Source: Methanomassiliicoccales archaeon (GTDB taxonomy: Archaea > Thermoplasmatota > Thermoplasmata > Methanomassiliicoccales > UBA472). From it: a DNA stretch of 38,040 nt. Location of the stretch: the NCBI GenBank assembly GCA_035527755.1, contig DATKZX010000004.1, positions 85,014 through 123,053 on the forward strand, in the 5' to 3' direction. Made by a program: the position numbers and the translations under genes. The notes beneath the pieces were generated by a model. That model made no database searches, was not told the origin of the DNA, and was given only the letters and a program-made list of their open reading frames with translations. Below, piece after piece: positions 1 to 8,012 of the stretch (position 1 is its first letter; each line of letters starts with the position of its first letter).

Positions 1-149
1 GGGATAATTCCCCTATCGAACTCCAACTGAGAAATGATAATTGGGTCGATCATCCCTTCGGGGATCTCTAGAAGCACAGGCGCGCCTAATGAAATCTGCA
101 GTGACCTGGCACCGATGATGCGCGCCTTCTCAAATCTAGTATACTTCAT
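1..149 (-). CDS. rpoK: DNA-directed RNA polymerase subunit K (5' part only)
   Basis: Reading the complement from the ATG at 149 gives about 49 codons that run off the left edge of the window. The N-terminus [20 protein letters not shown] and the later GAPVLLEIP and DRGIIP stretches match the archaeal Rpb6/omega homologue, a small core subunit that helps assemble and stabilise RNA polymerase. RpoK is usually 55-90 residues, so only the last few residues are likely missing. The start is supported by a GGTGA just upstream and by a TATA-like TTTATAAG around 190-197, about 40 nt before the ATG. It lies downstream of leuD on the same strand but probably has its own promoter. Confidence 0.85.
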   Translation of the reverse strand, partial: MKYTRFEKARIIGARSLQISLGAPVLLEIPEGMIDPIIISQLEFDRGII

Positions 150-308
150 GAATTCACCATAGGGGGAAGTGTCCCCATATTAGCGAGGGGCTTATAAATT
201 TTTTCACGACCTGTTTGAGACACGCCAGACACGTTTTTCACCGCTTTTGTTGGAGTTACCTGACCGTCCCTGCTCTCACGGAATCCTTCCCCCTTTATAT
301 ACATTGCC
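150..308 (-). promoter_or_regulatory. Promoter region before rpoK with two TATA-like boxes
   Basis: The gap between leuD and rpoK holds two TATA-like elements on the minus strand: TATATAAA around 293-300, right after the leuD stop, and TTTATAAG around 190-197. The second is well placed for rpoK. The first would give a transcript with a leader of over 100 nt. A 66-codon open frame crosses the gap, but it covers both TATA boxes, lacks a start signal and resembles nothing I know, so I do not call it a gene. Confidence 0.45.
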
Positions 309-797
309 CTAGCGGTATCTTTTAGCGGTGTGGGGTACCAGACCACCTTCCTTAAGGATGGTGAGAAGGAAATCAGGTAATGGTTCGAACTTTGCCGTCA
401 TGCCGTTACCCTCGTTGGCGATTATTCCCTTCTCCAAATTGATCAACGCGACATCCCCCTTCTGAAACATCGATAGGACGTCGCATTCAATGACCGGTAG
501 CCCGACGTTTATGGCGTTACGATAGAATATGCGGGCGAAACTGGGTGCTATTATCGCCCCAACTCCGGCGTACTTGAGCGCCAGTGGGGCTTGCTCACGG
601 CTGGACCCACAACCGAAATTTCTTCCGGCCACGATTATGTCGCCGTAAGCGACATTCTTGGCGAACGTGACGTCTAAATCCTCCATCGCGTGCTTGGCCA
701 GGTTCTTGGGGTCATAGTCATCCAGATACCTGCCTGGAATGATCACGTCGGTGTTGACATGATCTCCATATTTCCAAACATTCCCCCTCATTTCCAC
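309..797 (-). CDS. leuD: 3-isopropylmalate dehydratase small subunit (LeuD/HacB family)
   Basis: This 162-residue protein is the swivel-domain subunit of the isopropylmalate isomerase / homoaconitase family. With LeuC it moves the hydroxyl group of 2-isopropylmalate in leucine synthesis; archaeal relatives also act on citramalate or homocitrate. Family hallmarks are [11 protein letters not shown] near the N-terminus, [11 protein letters not shown] at about 61-71 and [16 protein letters not shown]. The substrate-loop motif after PGR reads YLDD rather than YLRT or YLVY, so the exact substrate is not settled. The start overlaps the leuC stop by about 10 bases, so the two are translationally coupled; a start two codons further in is possible. 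The stop codon is TAG. Confidence 0.92.
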   Translation of the reverse strand: MEMRGNVWKYGDHVNTDVIIPGRYLDDYDPKNLAKHAMEDLDVTFAKNVAYGDIIVAGRNFGCGSSREQAPLALKYAGVGAIIAPSFARIFYRNAINVGLPVIECDVLSMFQKGDVALINLEKGIIANEGNGMTAKFEPLPDFLLTILKEGGLVPHTAKRYR

Positions 798-2089
798 ACC
801 TCCCGCGGGTCGGCAATGGCTCCCTCGATAGCGCTAGCGGCCACCGTGGCCGGTGAGGCCAGATAGACCTCAGAGTCAGGAGAACCCATCCTACCCCTGA
901 AATTGCGGTTGGTGGTGGCGATACACCTTTCTCCCGCAGCCAATAGACCTTGATGCGCGCCCAGACACGGACCGCATCCAGGGTTGGTGACGATCGCGCC
1001 TGAACGCACCAGTGAAGACAGTATTCCACTGTCCGCCGCCCATAGGTACACTTCCTTAGAAGCAGGAACCACGATCAGCCTTACGCTATCGGCGACCTTG
1101 CGGCCGTGCAACACCCTTTCAGCCGCCAACAGGTCCTCGGCCCTGCCATTTGTGCATGAACCGATGACCGCCTGGTCAATCGGGATGCCGGTCATCTCCT
1201 CTACCGGTTTTACGTTGTCGACAGAATGAGGATATGCCACCTGGGGCGATAGCCCCTGTAGGTCGAAATCGATCTCCTTTTCCACCTCTGCGTCGGCATC
1301 TGAGACCACTGATTGCCATGGTGTGTCCGTCCTTCCTTTCAGGTAATCCTGGGTCTTGTCGTCTGGGAATGTGACGCCGGCCTTGGCCCCCATCTCCATG
1401 CTCATATTGCACATGGTCATGCGACCGGATACGGACATATCGTCGACGACCGGACCGACGAACTCGGTACAACGGTAATCGCAACCGTCCGCTCCCATGC
1501 TTCCGATAAGGTGAAGAATGACGTCCTTGGCCGAAACCGGCCCCTCCAGTTTCCCGTTCAAGTGGAACCTCAGGGTCTGGGGGACCTTCATCCACAGCTC
1601 CCCTGTGGCCCAGACCGCGGCCATCTCCGTAGCGCCGATACCTGTGGAGAAGGCTCCGAACGCGCCATAGGTGGTGGTGTGAGAATCGGTGCCAACTATC
1701 AGCATTCCCGGGAGTACGTGCCCTTTCTCCGGGAGTACCTGGTGGCAAATTCCCTCCCGCAGGTCATAGAAGTTGGGCAGACCGTCCTGCCTGACGAAGT
1801 TCCGGACCGACTGGTGGCCTTCGGCGGCCTTGGTGGTGTTGGCTGGAATGCGGTGATCGAAAAGAAGAACGATCTTTTCCGGGTCCCAGACCTCTTTAGC
1901 CCCGATCTCTTTGAAGGACCTCAATACGAGAGCGGCGTTCTCGTGGGACATTGCCAGATCGATTTTGGCCGATACTATATCGCCAGGGAATGCCTCCTTT
2001 CCGCTGGCCCGGGTTAGAACCTTCTGGGCGAAGGTCATGGCTGCCATGATGTCTCCAACTGTATCGCCGAATATAGTCGTTTCTAACAT
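788..2089 (-). CDS. leuC: 3-isopropylmalate dehydratase large subunit (LeuC/HacA family)
   Basis: This 433-residue protein is the aconitase-fold catalytic subunit, of the short archaeal type. It carries the 4Fe-4S cluster through Cys312 (GSCTNGR) and Cys372/Cys375 (NPGCGPCLG). Other family signatures are FDHRIPAN, GTDSHTTTYGAFG and NRNFRGRMGSP. It forms the heterodimer with the overlapping LeuD for leucine or a related branched-acid pathway. The start MLETTIFGD lies just after an A+T-rich stretch (2095-2115) that also serves the divergent gene at 2133, so the two genes appear to share a back-to-back promoter region. Confidence 0.93.
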   Translation of the reverse strand: MLETTIFGDTVGDIMAAMTFAQKVLTRASGKEAFPGDIVSAKIDLAMSHENAALVLRSFKEIGAKEVWDPEKIVLLFDHRIPANTTKAAEGHQSVRNFVRQDGLPNFYDLREGICHQVLPEKGHVLPGMLIVGTDSHTTTYGAFGAFSTGIGATEMAAVWATGELWMKVPQTLRFHLNGKLEGPVSAKDVILHLIGSMGADGCDYRCTEFVGPVVDDMSVSGRMTMCNMSMEMGAKAGVTFPDDKTQDYLKGRTDTPWQSVVSDADAEVEKEIDFDLQGLSPQVAYPHSVDNVKPVEEMTGIPIDQAVIGSCTNGRAEDLLAAERVLHGRKVADSVRLIVVPASKEVYLWAADSGILSSLVRSGAIVTNPGCGPCLGAHQGLLAAGERCIATTNRNFRGRMGSPDSEVYLASPATVAASAIEGAIADPREVWK

Positions 2090-2132
2090 CTTTGAAAATA
2101 ATTACAAATACTGGGAAATTAGTGGAAATCAT

Positions 2133-2468
2133 ATGGGGAAGAGCAGTAGGTGGTTCGTTTCCCGCTTGCTTGTCAGTGCCATCTGCCTAGCTCTTGCCAT
2201 AGTTCTGTTCTTAATAGGTAATGGTTATCTTAACCAAAACTTGCTGGGCATCATGGCTGTCTTCTACTGGACATTGGGGGTGGTATTCCTGTTCTTTGCC
2301 ATCATAGTGTGGTTCTACCGCAGGCCTAGTGGTTCCAGTACCTTTACTCATGAACGTCGTGGGTCCCCGAAGACCGAACACGAACTGAACCGGGATTCCG
2401 AAATTCAACGGCAACGGGAATTGGACGTCGTTCGGATCGATTCGCACATGGTGGATAGAAAATGGTAA
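2133..2468 (+). CDS. Small two-helix membrane protein (paralogue A)
   Basis: I do not recognise a family. This 111-residue protein starting MGKSSRWFVSRLL has two hydrophobic helices (about residues 8-28 and 35-57), the second ending in the aromatic-basic FFAIIVWFYRRP, followed by a charged cytoplasmic-looking tail with TEHELNRDSE. An A+T-rich TATA-like element at about 2096-2104 fits a short leader. The open frame extends upstream, but that part is antisense to leuC, so I take the start at 2133. The next gene is a clear paralogue with the same helix-WFYR-tail plan, pointing to a local duplication. The stop is TAA. Confidence 0.7.
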   Translation: MGKSSRWFVSRLLVSAICLALAIVLFLIGNGYLNQNLLGIMAVFYWTLGVVFLFFAIIVWFYRRPSGSSTFTHERRGSPKTEHELNRDSEIQRQRELDVVRIDSHMVDRKW

Positions 2469-2552
2469 TGTCGCCCGGATGCCTGGGAGGCCCGTGTGTT
2501 CATCGGCGCTCAACTATCATGTTACCTCGATATCTTGGGGAGGGTCTTAGAC

Positions 2553-2786
2553 ATGAAAAGATGGGTGAGTTGGCTATGGTGGAGATTGGCGGCATCATTG
2601 ATCTTGTTCCCACTTTCCTACGCTTTATTCATATTAGGATTTGATTATTTATTCTTTGGACCCTGGCTGGCTAGCGCTATTTGCTTCTTAGCTGGGATCG
2701 TTGTCTGGTTCTATCGTAGTCCTGATCTATACTATCCTGAAAAGGAAGGTCGGATTATGCCCATGACCGAGCATGAAGCCCGATAG
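2553..2786 (+). CDS. Small two-helix membrane protein (paralogue B), ends at an in-frame TAG
   Basis: The first 77 residues, from MKRWVSWLWW, show two hydrophobic helices, the second ending LAGIVVWFYRSP, then a charged tail with MTEHEAR. This is the same plan as the preceding gene. The frame meets TAG at 2784-2786, but translation past it gives 21 more codons (2787-2849, then TGA at 2850) that align without gaps to the tail of paralogue A: TEHE, then D-x-E, Q-x-EL, R and VD at matching positions. The TAG sits where A has Arg. It may be a recent nonsense mutation, a sequencing error or readthrough. The start follows a GGGGAGGGT stretch. Function unknown. Confidence 0.6.
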   Translation: MKRWVSWLWWRLAASLILFPLSYALFILGFDYLFFGPWLASAICFLAGIVVWFYRSPDLYYPEKEGRIMPMTEHEAR

Positions 2787-2949
2787 GATTGGGAGAGATC
2801 AAAGCAAGACGAGCTCAACAGGATAAGGTTATCCGGATACTGGGTAGACTGACGGTAGTACGGCAGATTTAGAGGGCCAAAAGATTGATCCTTTAGAAAA
2901 GAGAGGGGATAGTCATAAATCCGCTCCGGGTGTTCTTTTCTTGACTGGA

Positions 2950-4467
2950 ATGAAGATCACTGTCTACGGTGGGGCGGGTGTTATCGGTGGCAACAAGATC
3001 CACGTGAGCTTCGGGGACCAAGGGCTGTTCTTTGATTTCGGCGAACCTTTTGATGTGAGTAAGAAATATTGCACGGAGTTCATCAAGCCCCGCGGGGCTC
3101 GGGGGCTTAGGGACTACCTCCGAATGGGGATGCTACCTGCGCTGGACTGCTATAGACCCGACCTGTACCCTGGCGATCTATCCTCTTCGGACATGATCCC
3201 GGTGCGGACGGATGCGCTCTTTCTATCTCACGCCCATTTTGATCATTACGGACATGTGGGCTTCCTTCGCCAGAACATTCCGATCGTGGCCAGCCCCATG
3301 ACCTATGCCATCCTTCGAGCCTACAGCGAGACGGGGAGGGCGAACGCCCCGACCGAGCTCTTTGACCACGTGGTGAGAACGGAGAAGGAGGGGGAGCCAA
3401 GGGTCCTCATCTCCCCCCGTGGAAAGGTAAAGGAGGTAAAGGGCCGGTGCTGGGTGCTGACCGGGGATGTCATTGAGGACGACCCTGCTTGGAAGAAGGG
3501 GTCGGTGTGCGATATCATCAGAGGTGACGGGAAGATAAATGACATCGAGTACCAGGCCTTCCCGGTAGACCACTCGGTCTACGGCGCCACCGCTTACGCC
3601 GTTCGCCATGGGAACGAGGATTGGGTGGTCTACTCCGGAGACCTGAGAATGCATGGCGCGAGAGGGGAGATGAGCGCTGCGTTCGCCGATGCCGCGGGGG
3701 AACTGAGCCCGAAGGCCCTGATCATAGAAGGTACCCGTATCGGCCGGGTCTCGGAGGAAAAGGAGATCACTGAGGCAGTGGTGAGGGAGAACTGCCGGGC
3801 GGCGGTCGAGGAGGGAAAGGGGCTGACCATAGCCGACTTCTCGGCCAATAACTTCGAGCGCCTGGACACGTTCATAGGAATCGCCAAGGATGCTGGAAAG
3901 CGCATGGTGGTCACCCACAGGGACGTGGCCTTCCTGAAGAGCATCGCCAAGGTGGATGGCAACGTGCGCAAGGACGATCTTTGGGTGTACCGATCGCTAA
4001 GCTCAGAGGACATCGAGGCTGTGAACGGTCTAAAGGACAAGGGCTGGCAGGTGGCCGACCCGGACGATATTGCCAAAGACCCTGAGGAATACATGCTTTG
4101 CTTTTCATTCTGGGACATGACCAAGCTGCTGGACCTGGATTGGAACGGAGGAACATACATCTACTCCAACAGCGAGGCCTACGATCTCAAGCAGGTGGAC
4201 AATCTGCAGAAGCTAATGAACTGGATAGACCTATTTGGTTTCAAATGCCGGGGATTGGACATGGTCGATGGACAATTAGAGTTCGAGAGGGGCTTTCACT
4301 CCTCGGGACATCTTTCCCTGCCCCACCTTTGGCAGATCATAGATACGATATCTCCGGAGGTGGTCATACCGGTCCATTGTTCCGACCCGGAGGCCTTCGC
4401 CAGATCATGCCCCGTGGAGACGATCGTACCGGTCAAGGGCCAGCCTATATCTCTGGGCCGTCGTTGA
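2950..4467 (+). CDS. MBL-fold beta-CASP-type metallohydrolase, RNase J-like
   Basis: This 505-residue protein has the metallo-beta-lactamase fold of RNase J-like enzymes. It opens with YGGAGVIGGNKI, has the metal motif SHAHFDH at about 93-99 (His94, His96, Asp98, His99), then VDHSVYGA, YSGDLRMHG and a C-terminal HSSGHLSLPHL with VIPVHCSD, which supply the remaining metal ligands and beta-CASP motifs. The likely role is hydrolysis of RNA or another phosphodiester; the substrate is inferred from the family only. I chose the ATG at 2950; a TTG three codons upstream (2941) is possible. A TATA-like element lies at 2913-2920. Its 3' end overlaps the convergent photolyase by 23 bases. Confidence 0.8.
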   Translation: MKITVYGGAGVIGGNKIHVSFGDQGLFFDFGEPFDVSKKYCTEFIKPRGARGLRDYLRMGMLPALDCYRPDLYPGDLSSSDMIPVRTDALFLSHAHFDHYGHVGFLRQNIPIVASPMTYAILRAYSETGRANAPTELFDHVVRTEKEGEPRVLISPRGKVKEVKGRCWVLTGDVIEDDPAWKKGSVCDIIRGDGKINDIEYQAFPVDHSVYGATAYAVRHGNEDWVVYSGDLRMHGARGEMSAAFADAAGELSPKALIIEGTRIGRVSEEKEITEAVVRENCRAAVEEGKGLTIADFSANNFERLDTFIGIAKDAGKRMVVTHRDVAFLKSIAKVDGNVRKDDLWVYRSLSSEDIEAVNGLKDKGWQVADPDDIAKDPEEYMLCFSFWDMTKLLDLDWNGGTYIYSNSEAYDLKQVDNLQKLMNWIDLFGFKCRGLDMVDGQLEFERGFHSSGHLSLPHLWQIIDTISPEVVIPVHCSDPEAFARSCPVETIVPVKGQPISLGRR

Positions 4468-5854
4468 TCGATCGGACGAATCGGTCCACATCGAACTTTC
4501 TTCGAGCGCCGTTCAAATTCATATATCGGATCTTCCCGAAGATCGGTCGCTCGGCCCAAGCCCTGTCGTGCACCCCTCCGATGCTCCAAGCCGCGCCAGT
4601 ATAACCGTTCGGGTCGCGCCCGTCCATCTCATATCTATCGTTCAGGGATATGACGATGCGTAAGGCCTCTTCGGGCGTCTCCGTCCATTCCAAGATCTTC
4701 TTGGCCCAGTACATACGTAGCCATCCGTGCATCTTTCCCTGTTCGACCATCTGCTTCTGGGCCGCGTTCCAAAGTTGGTCGTGGGTTCTGGAATGCCCTA
4801 GTTCTGCCTCGTCGTACAAATATTCGCGGCGATCGCCCATGTGCTCCCTCAGAGTTGCCCTGGCCCAAGCTGGAAATCCATCGATCGAATCGTATCTGAG
4901 ATTGTAATGACAAAAATTGTCTGAGAGCTCTCGACGGACTATGAGCTCTTCCAGAAAAGCCTCTCTATCACCTTGGGGAGCGGATGATCCCCTGACCGCC
5001 AAAGCCACCGCTTGAGCTGATATCATGCCAAAGTGCAGGTAAGGGGATAACCCAGATTGAGCGTCTAAGTTAGGATCGTTACGACCGAAGCTATAACCTT
5101 CAAGGCGCTTGGTGATAAAATCGTTCAGGACCATGCGCGCCTCGGATTCGCCACCACGCCAATGCTTTTCCTGATACCGTCCAAGTTGGTCGAACGCTCC
5201 TTCGATGTTCACCTCCGGCACATCACCTGGCCAGGAAGGAAATTTTAGGGGGAATGGAGGGAGATGATCGATGTATTCGGAAATATGGGCGGATATCTTT
5301 GGACGAAAGGTGGATGCAGCATAATCCTGTTTTGGAGATGCCCTCCAGCATGGTACAATGTTGTGCGCGTCCACCTCTTCGAACCCGCACTCGCTCCTTT
5401 CCATCGATGTTTTTCTCCATGCCCTCTTCTCCCTCAGAGGATCGAAATCGGTTACGGTCAGAGATATCTCCCATTCCTCCAGGAAACGGGGGAGGGCGTT
5501 CTCCGGTTCTCCCTGTAGCAGGAATAACGGCAACCCTACCCTTTTGGCATTGATTGCCAATTCCCTCAACCCCTGCAGCATGAAACGATAATGCCTCGGA
5601 CCGGCCAATGAGAAATGAGGAGCGAGACAGAACACAATTCCTAATGGGCGCCCTTCCTGGTGGGCCCTGGCCCATGCATGGAACAGCGCCCAATTGTCCT
5701 GCAGTCGCTGGTCCCGGCTCATCCAATAAACAACTGGGCCAGCACCCGAGGAATTACGTGCTGATCGCCATCGGCCCTCGTAACCAGGAACTGTCGCCTG
5801 CATGCGGTATAGAATTCTCCCCCGCGACCTTAATGCCTCCTCAGACCGTTCCAT
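4445..5854 (-). CDS. phr: Class II deoxyribodipyrimidine photolyase
   Basis: This 469-residue flavoenzyme uses blue or near-UV light to split cyclobutane pyrimidine dimers. The class II signature is clear along its length: VVYWMSRDQRLQDNWAL near the start, VTDFDPLREKR, EVDAHNIVPCW, TFRPKI, LSPYLHFGMIS, ELSDNFCHYN, HDQLWNAAQ and the C-terminal RMYWAKKILEW and LNDRYEMDGRDPNGY. The frame is open for 32 codons upstream, but homologues begin only about 20-30 residues before VVYWMS, so I start at 5854 (MERSEEALRS). That start overlaps the stop of the upstream gene by 25 bases, so the two are probably co-transcribed. The stop is TAG. Two heliorhodopsin genes lie about 4 kb away. Confidence 0.92.
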   Translation of the reverse strand: MERSEEALRSRGRILYRMQATVPGYEGRWRSARNSSGAGPVVYWMSRDQRLQDNWALFHAWARAHQEGRPLGIVFCLAPHFSLAGPRHYRFMLQGLRELAINAKRVGLPLFLLQGEPENALPRFLEEWEISLTVTDFDPLREKRAWRKTSMERSECGFEEVDAHNIVPCWRASPKQDYAASTFRPKISAHISEYIDHLPPFPLKFPSWPGDVPEVNIEGAFDQLGRYQEKHWRGGESEARMVLNDFITKRLEGYSFGRNDPNLDAQSGLSPYLHFGMISAQAVALAVRGSSAPQGDREAFLEELIVRRELSDNFCHYNLRYDSIDGFPAWARATLREHMGDRREYLYDEAELGHSRTHDQLWNAAQKQMVEQGKMHGWLRMYWAKKILEWTETPEEALRIVISLNDRYEMDGRDPNGYTGAAWSIGGVHDRAWAERPIFGKIRYMNLNGARRKFDVDRFVRSINDGPEI

Positions 5855-6570
5855 TCTGCCAACCTTTTGAGTTGACGGTATGGGCGGTCCAAGATCAGAG
5901 CCAATAGGACCAAGGGCAGAGGGACGATGATCGGAAAAGGCGAATTCCATGCGAGCGCCAAGGATAATCCAACGGCCATGGATCCTACGGCCAGTGGTGT
6001 ATGCATCAGGGCGTGTCTCCTGCGTGCAAGGGACATTTGTTTACTAAAAAGAGGTGGCTGACTGGCGTCGAGGACCGCCGCGGCGACCGCCGCCGATCTG
6101 AACGAAGCTTGGACCATGATCTCCTCCAGGTCCTTCTTGGGCTTGGTCCTGACGATCGTTCCTCGAACGAACTCAGGTGAGGAGACATATTTTTTCAACC
6201 CCACTTCAATGGCCTTTTGCGGAACGGTTAAACCGGCCAGCTTCTTCTCGCGTCGTTCGTGGGTCAGCCCCATTAACCCCTTTGATGTGGACTTGTCCTG
6301 AATGTAGTGGAGAGCCATCCCTAGATGCCTGTAACCCTGGTAGGTATCATTGCGCAGGAACGATTTTCTGGCCATCCAGACGTGAATCATAATGACCCGG
6401 TCGGATGCTCTGTGATGTCTTACACGATAGGAATGCCCCGGCCTGTTGGCCCTCTCCCCGTGGCGGTCCGGCTCCACCAGCCCATCCAGGAATGACCTCC
6501 TCTCTCCCTCCGACATCTGGAACCGATCGGCGATAGCGTTGCCGATGGAGAGATGAGAACGCCATTTCAT
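5830..6570 (-). CDS. Zinc-dependent phospholipase C-like / S1-P1 nuclease-fold protein with membrane tail
   Basis: The 246-residue protein starts MKWRSHLSIGNAIADRF. It has further His and Asp residues typical of the all-helical zinc phospholipase C / P1 nuclease superfamily: LVEPDRHGE, RPGHSYRVRHH and GMALHYIQDKSTSKG. The C-terminal quarter has two hydrophobic helices (about 185-230), so it may be membrane-anchored. The reaction is unknown. The start is supported by a TATA box (CTTATATAC, about 6590-6598) 25 nt before the ATG, implying a leaderless transcript. The photolyase follows with a 25-base overlap, so this gene probably heads a two-gene unit. Confidence 0.65.
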   Translation of the reverse strand: MKWRSHLSIGNAIADRFQMSEGERRSFLDGLVEPDRHGERANRPGHSYRVRHHRASDRVIMIHVWMARKSFLRNDTYQGYRHLGMALHYIQDKSTSKGLMGLTHERREKKLAGLTVPQKAIEVGLKKYVSSPEFVRGTIVRTKPKKDLEEIMVQASFRSAAVAAAVLDASQPPLFSKQMSLARRRHALMHTPLAVGSMAVGLSLALAWNSPFPIIVPLPLVLLALILDRPYRQLKRLAEWNGLRRH

Positions 6571-6604
6571 GAAACCCGTTACAAAGAGCCAGTATATAAG
6601 TGAT

Positions 6605-6643
6605 GAATAAAAAAGGAAGAATGTCAGGACATTTCATCCTGAC
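6605..6643 (-). terminator. Hairpin plus T-run downstream of the 16-codon gene
   Basis: On the minus strand GTCAGGA, a 7-base loop and TCCTGAC form a perfect 7-bp hairpin (6623-6643), followed at once by a T-rich run (about 6605-6619). It lies 30 bases after the stop of the mini-gene and just before the promoter of the next minus-strand gene, so it should separate the two transcripts. Confidence 0.6.
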
Positions 6644-6674
6644 GAGGTTAGGTTCACTTGGAGAGAAGTAAGAA

Positions 6675-6725
6675 TTACTTCTTCTTGGTCTCAGCCTTCT
6701 TTTCCGGCCTCTTGTTCTTATCCAT
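6675..6725 (-). CDS. 16-residue lysine-rich micropeptide
   Basis: A 16-codon frame, MDKNKRPEKKAETKKK then TAA, is preceded by a near-ideal Shine-Dalgarno sequence GGAGGTGG (about 6733-6740), eight bases before the ATG, and followed by a hairpin-T terminator. Seven or eight of the residues are Lys and the peptide is strongly basic and disordered-looking. No known family. A strong ribosome site and a dedicated terminator in a region with no other frame argue that it is really translated. It could be a basic micropeptide or a leader peptide for the downstream gene, although that gene has its own TATA box. Conservation in relatives would decide. Confidence 0.5.
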   Translation of the reverse strand: MDKNKRPEKKAETKKK

Positions 6726-7025
6726 TCGTAAACCACCTCCAGTCCCTGCTGGGGATGAGAGAAATAATTGGGTAGGATATACCTAAGGAATATCATCATA
6801 CCACGTTCCTATTATCATGAATATAATATTAAATAACAAAAGTGCGAGATTTTAGGCTGTTAAGTAAGAGATATCGATCCAGTTAGAAAAAATTTCAATT
6901 CGACAATATTTGTAATGATGTAGGCAATACATTAGATATCACCACTTTATTGATTGATTTTTTCGTTGATTGTCGAAAATTGTCCTAATTAATCATTGTT
7001 AATTACAAAACGCTTATCTAACCAA
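6726..7025. other. A+T-rich intergenic region with divergent promoters
   Basis: No credible gene lies here. Most of 6800-7020 is strikingly A+T-rich. It must hold the promoter of the minus-strand mini-gene and that of the plus-strand membrane protein. A 9-bp inverted repeat, TTCGACAAT (6899-6907) and ATTGTCGAA (6969-6977), brackets 61 bases and could be a pair of regulator sites. Confidence 0.5.
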
Positions 7026-7703
7026 ATGATACTGATGCCGCCCAATCGGGCTAACGATCAGGAGAGTTTTACAACGTTCGAGATGTTCGCCGTGGGGGAA
7101 GAGTTAGCCCTCCTTAACCTAGCCTTCCTGGTTGCTACCTATGCATTTCTGGGAGGGGCTATAAAATATATCGATCAGGTCTACGATGAAGACATGGGGT
7201 CCATCACCATGGCCAAGATATTGGCTGTGCTATCTGGACTCCTTATGGGCGCGAGCATGATCATAGACGGAGGATTCTCGACCGCGTTCTTCATGGCCAT
7301 GCTCATTAGTTTGGTGCTCACTAAAAAGATCGATAACTGGAGCTTCCTGACGGGGACGATGGTGGCCTTGGCCACCTTCATAGTTGGAGCATTGATCTGG
7401 GGGGCGGAGCTGTTGCCCATACCCATAGTGATCTTCCTCATTGCCGGGGCGATCGATGAGATTGCGGACTCCTTCGCTCACAGAAGAGGTCTGGGGCAGG
7501 TGGCAGAATATATACTGCACTACCGACCCTTCAGCGATCTGGCCCTGGTACTGTTGATCGTCATCATGCCTTTCGACTGGCACTACCTAGCGCCTTATTT
7601 CGCCTTCACCCTATGCTACCTATTCATGGGCGGACTGGAGGATGGACAGATGGCGGAGTCTTTCAAGGGGATATTACGCCGGGCCTCCCAGTTGCGTCCC
7701 TGA
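7026..7703 (+). CDS. Polytopic membrane protein, about six helices, function unknown
   Basis: This is a roughly 225-residue hydrophobic protein with about six predicted membrane segments, beginning LALLNLAFLVATYAFLGGAI. A charged stretch, AGAIDEIADSFAHRRG, lies between helices in the middle, and Asp/Glu residues at helix edges hint at an ion or small-molecule channel or carrier, but no family is recognised. The start is uncertain. I take the ATG at 7026; a TTG at 6996 and an ATG at 7083 are in frame. An A+T-rich element lies about 25 nt before 7026. Confidence 0.65.
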   Translation: MILMPPNRANDQESFTTFEMFAVGEELALLNLAFLVATYAFLGGAIKYIDQVYDEDMGSITMAKILAVLSGLLMGASMIIDGGFSTAFFMAMLISLVLTKKIDNWSFLTGTMVALATFIVGALIWGAELLPIPIVIFLIAGAIDEIADSFAHRRGLGQVAEYILHYRPFSDLALVLLIVIMPFDWHYLAPYFAFTLCYLFMGGLEDGQMAESFKGILRRASQLRP

Positions 7704-7762
7704 TCTTTGCTAGGAACGTGACACGAAAACGATTATATCGTAGGCGCTGCCATCTTTTAACG

Positions 7763-7996
7763 ATGGATATGGATGATAAGGAATCGATCATGCAGGAACT
7801 GCGCAGCATCCCCATCGTGGGAGAGAAGGTAGCGGAACCATTGTACCTTCTAGGTATAAGATCGGTCAAGGAACTGGTGGATAGGTCCCCCGAAGATATG
7901 TATGGTGAGTTACGCACCATGAAGGGCTATTATGTCGAGCCATGCATGCTAAACCAGTTCAAGGTGGCGGTCAGCATGGCCGCCAAGATGAAGTAG
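7763..7996 (+). CDS. Helix-hairpin-helix protein, Cdd1 (pathogenicity locus) family
   Basis: This 77-residue protein matches the small Cdd1 family: SIPIVGEKVAEPLYLLGIRSVKEL is a helix-hairpin-helix motif, and the C-terminal PCMLNQFKVAVSMA has the conserved Cys followed by a short helix. HhH motifs usually contact DNA backbone or mediate protein contact. The cellular role of Cdd1 is unknown despite the name. A TATA box (GATTATATCG, about 7730-7739) lies 28 nt before the ATG at 7763, giving a leaderless transcript and ruling out the longer upstream frame. The stop is TAG. Confidence 0.75.
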   Translation: MDMDDKESIMQELRSIPIVGEKVAEPLYLLGIRSVKELVDRSPEDMYGELRTMKGYYVEPCMLNQFKVAVSMAAKMK

Positions 7997-8012
7997 GGAT
8001 GCCTGCGGCCGA

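Noticed and set aside
146-346. 66-codon minus-strand frame between leuD and rpoK
   Set aside because: It spans two TATA-like boxes, overlaps the end of leuD, has no ribosome site and resembles no protein.
2784-2786. Pyrrolysine at the TAG in paralogue B
   Set aside because: TAG ends at least six other genes here and no pyl genes are in the window; readthrough stays possible but pyrrolysine is not supported.
6347-6799. 150-codon minus-strand frame covering the mini-gene region
   Set aside because: It runs across the hairpin terminator and the leaderless promoter of the 6570 gene and shows no coding pattern.
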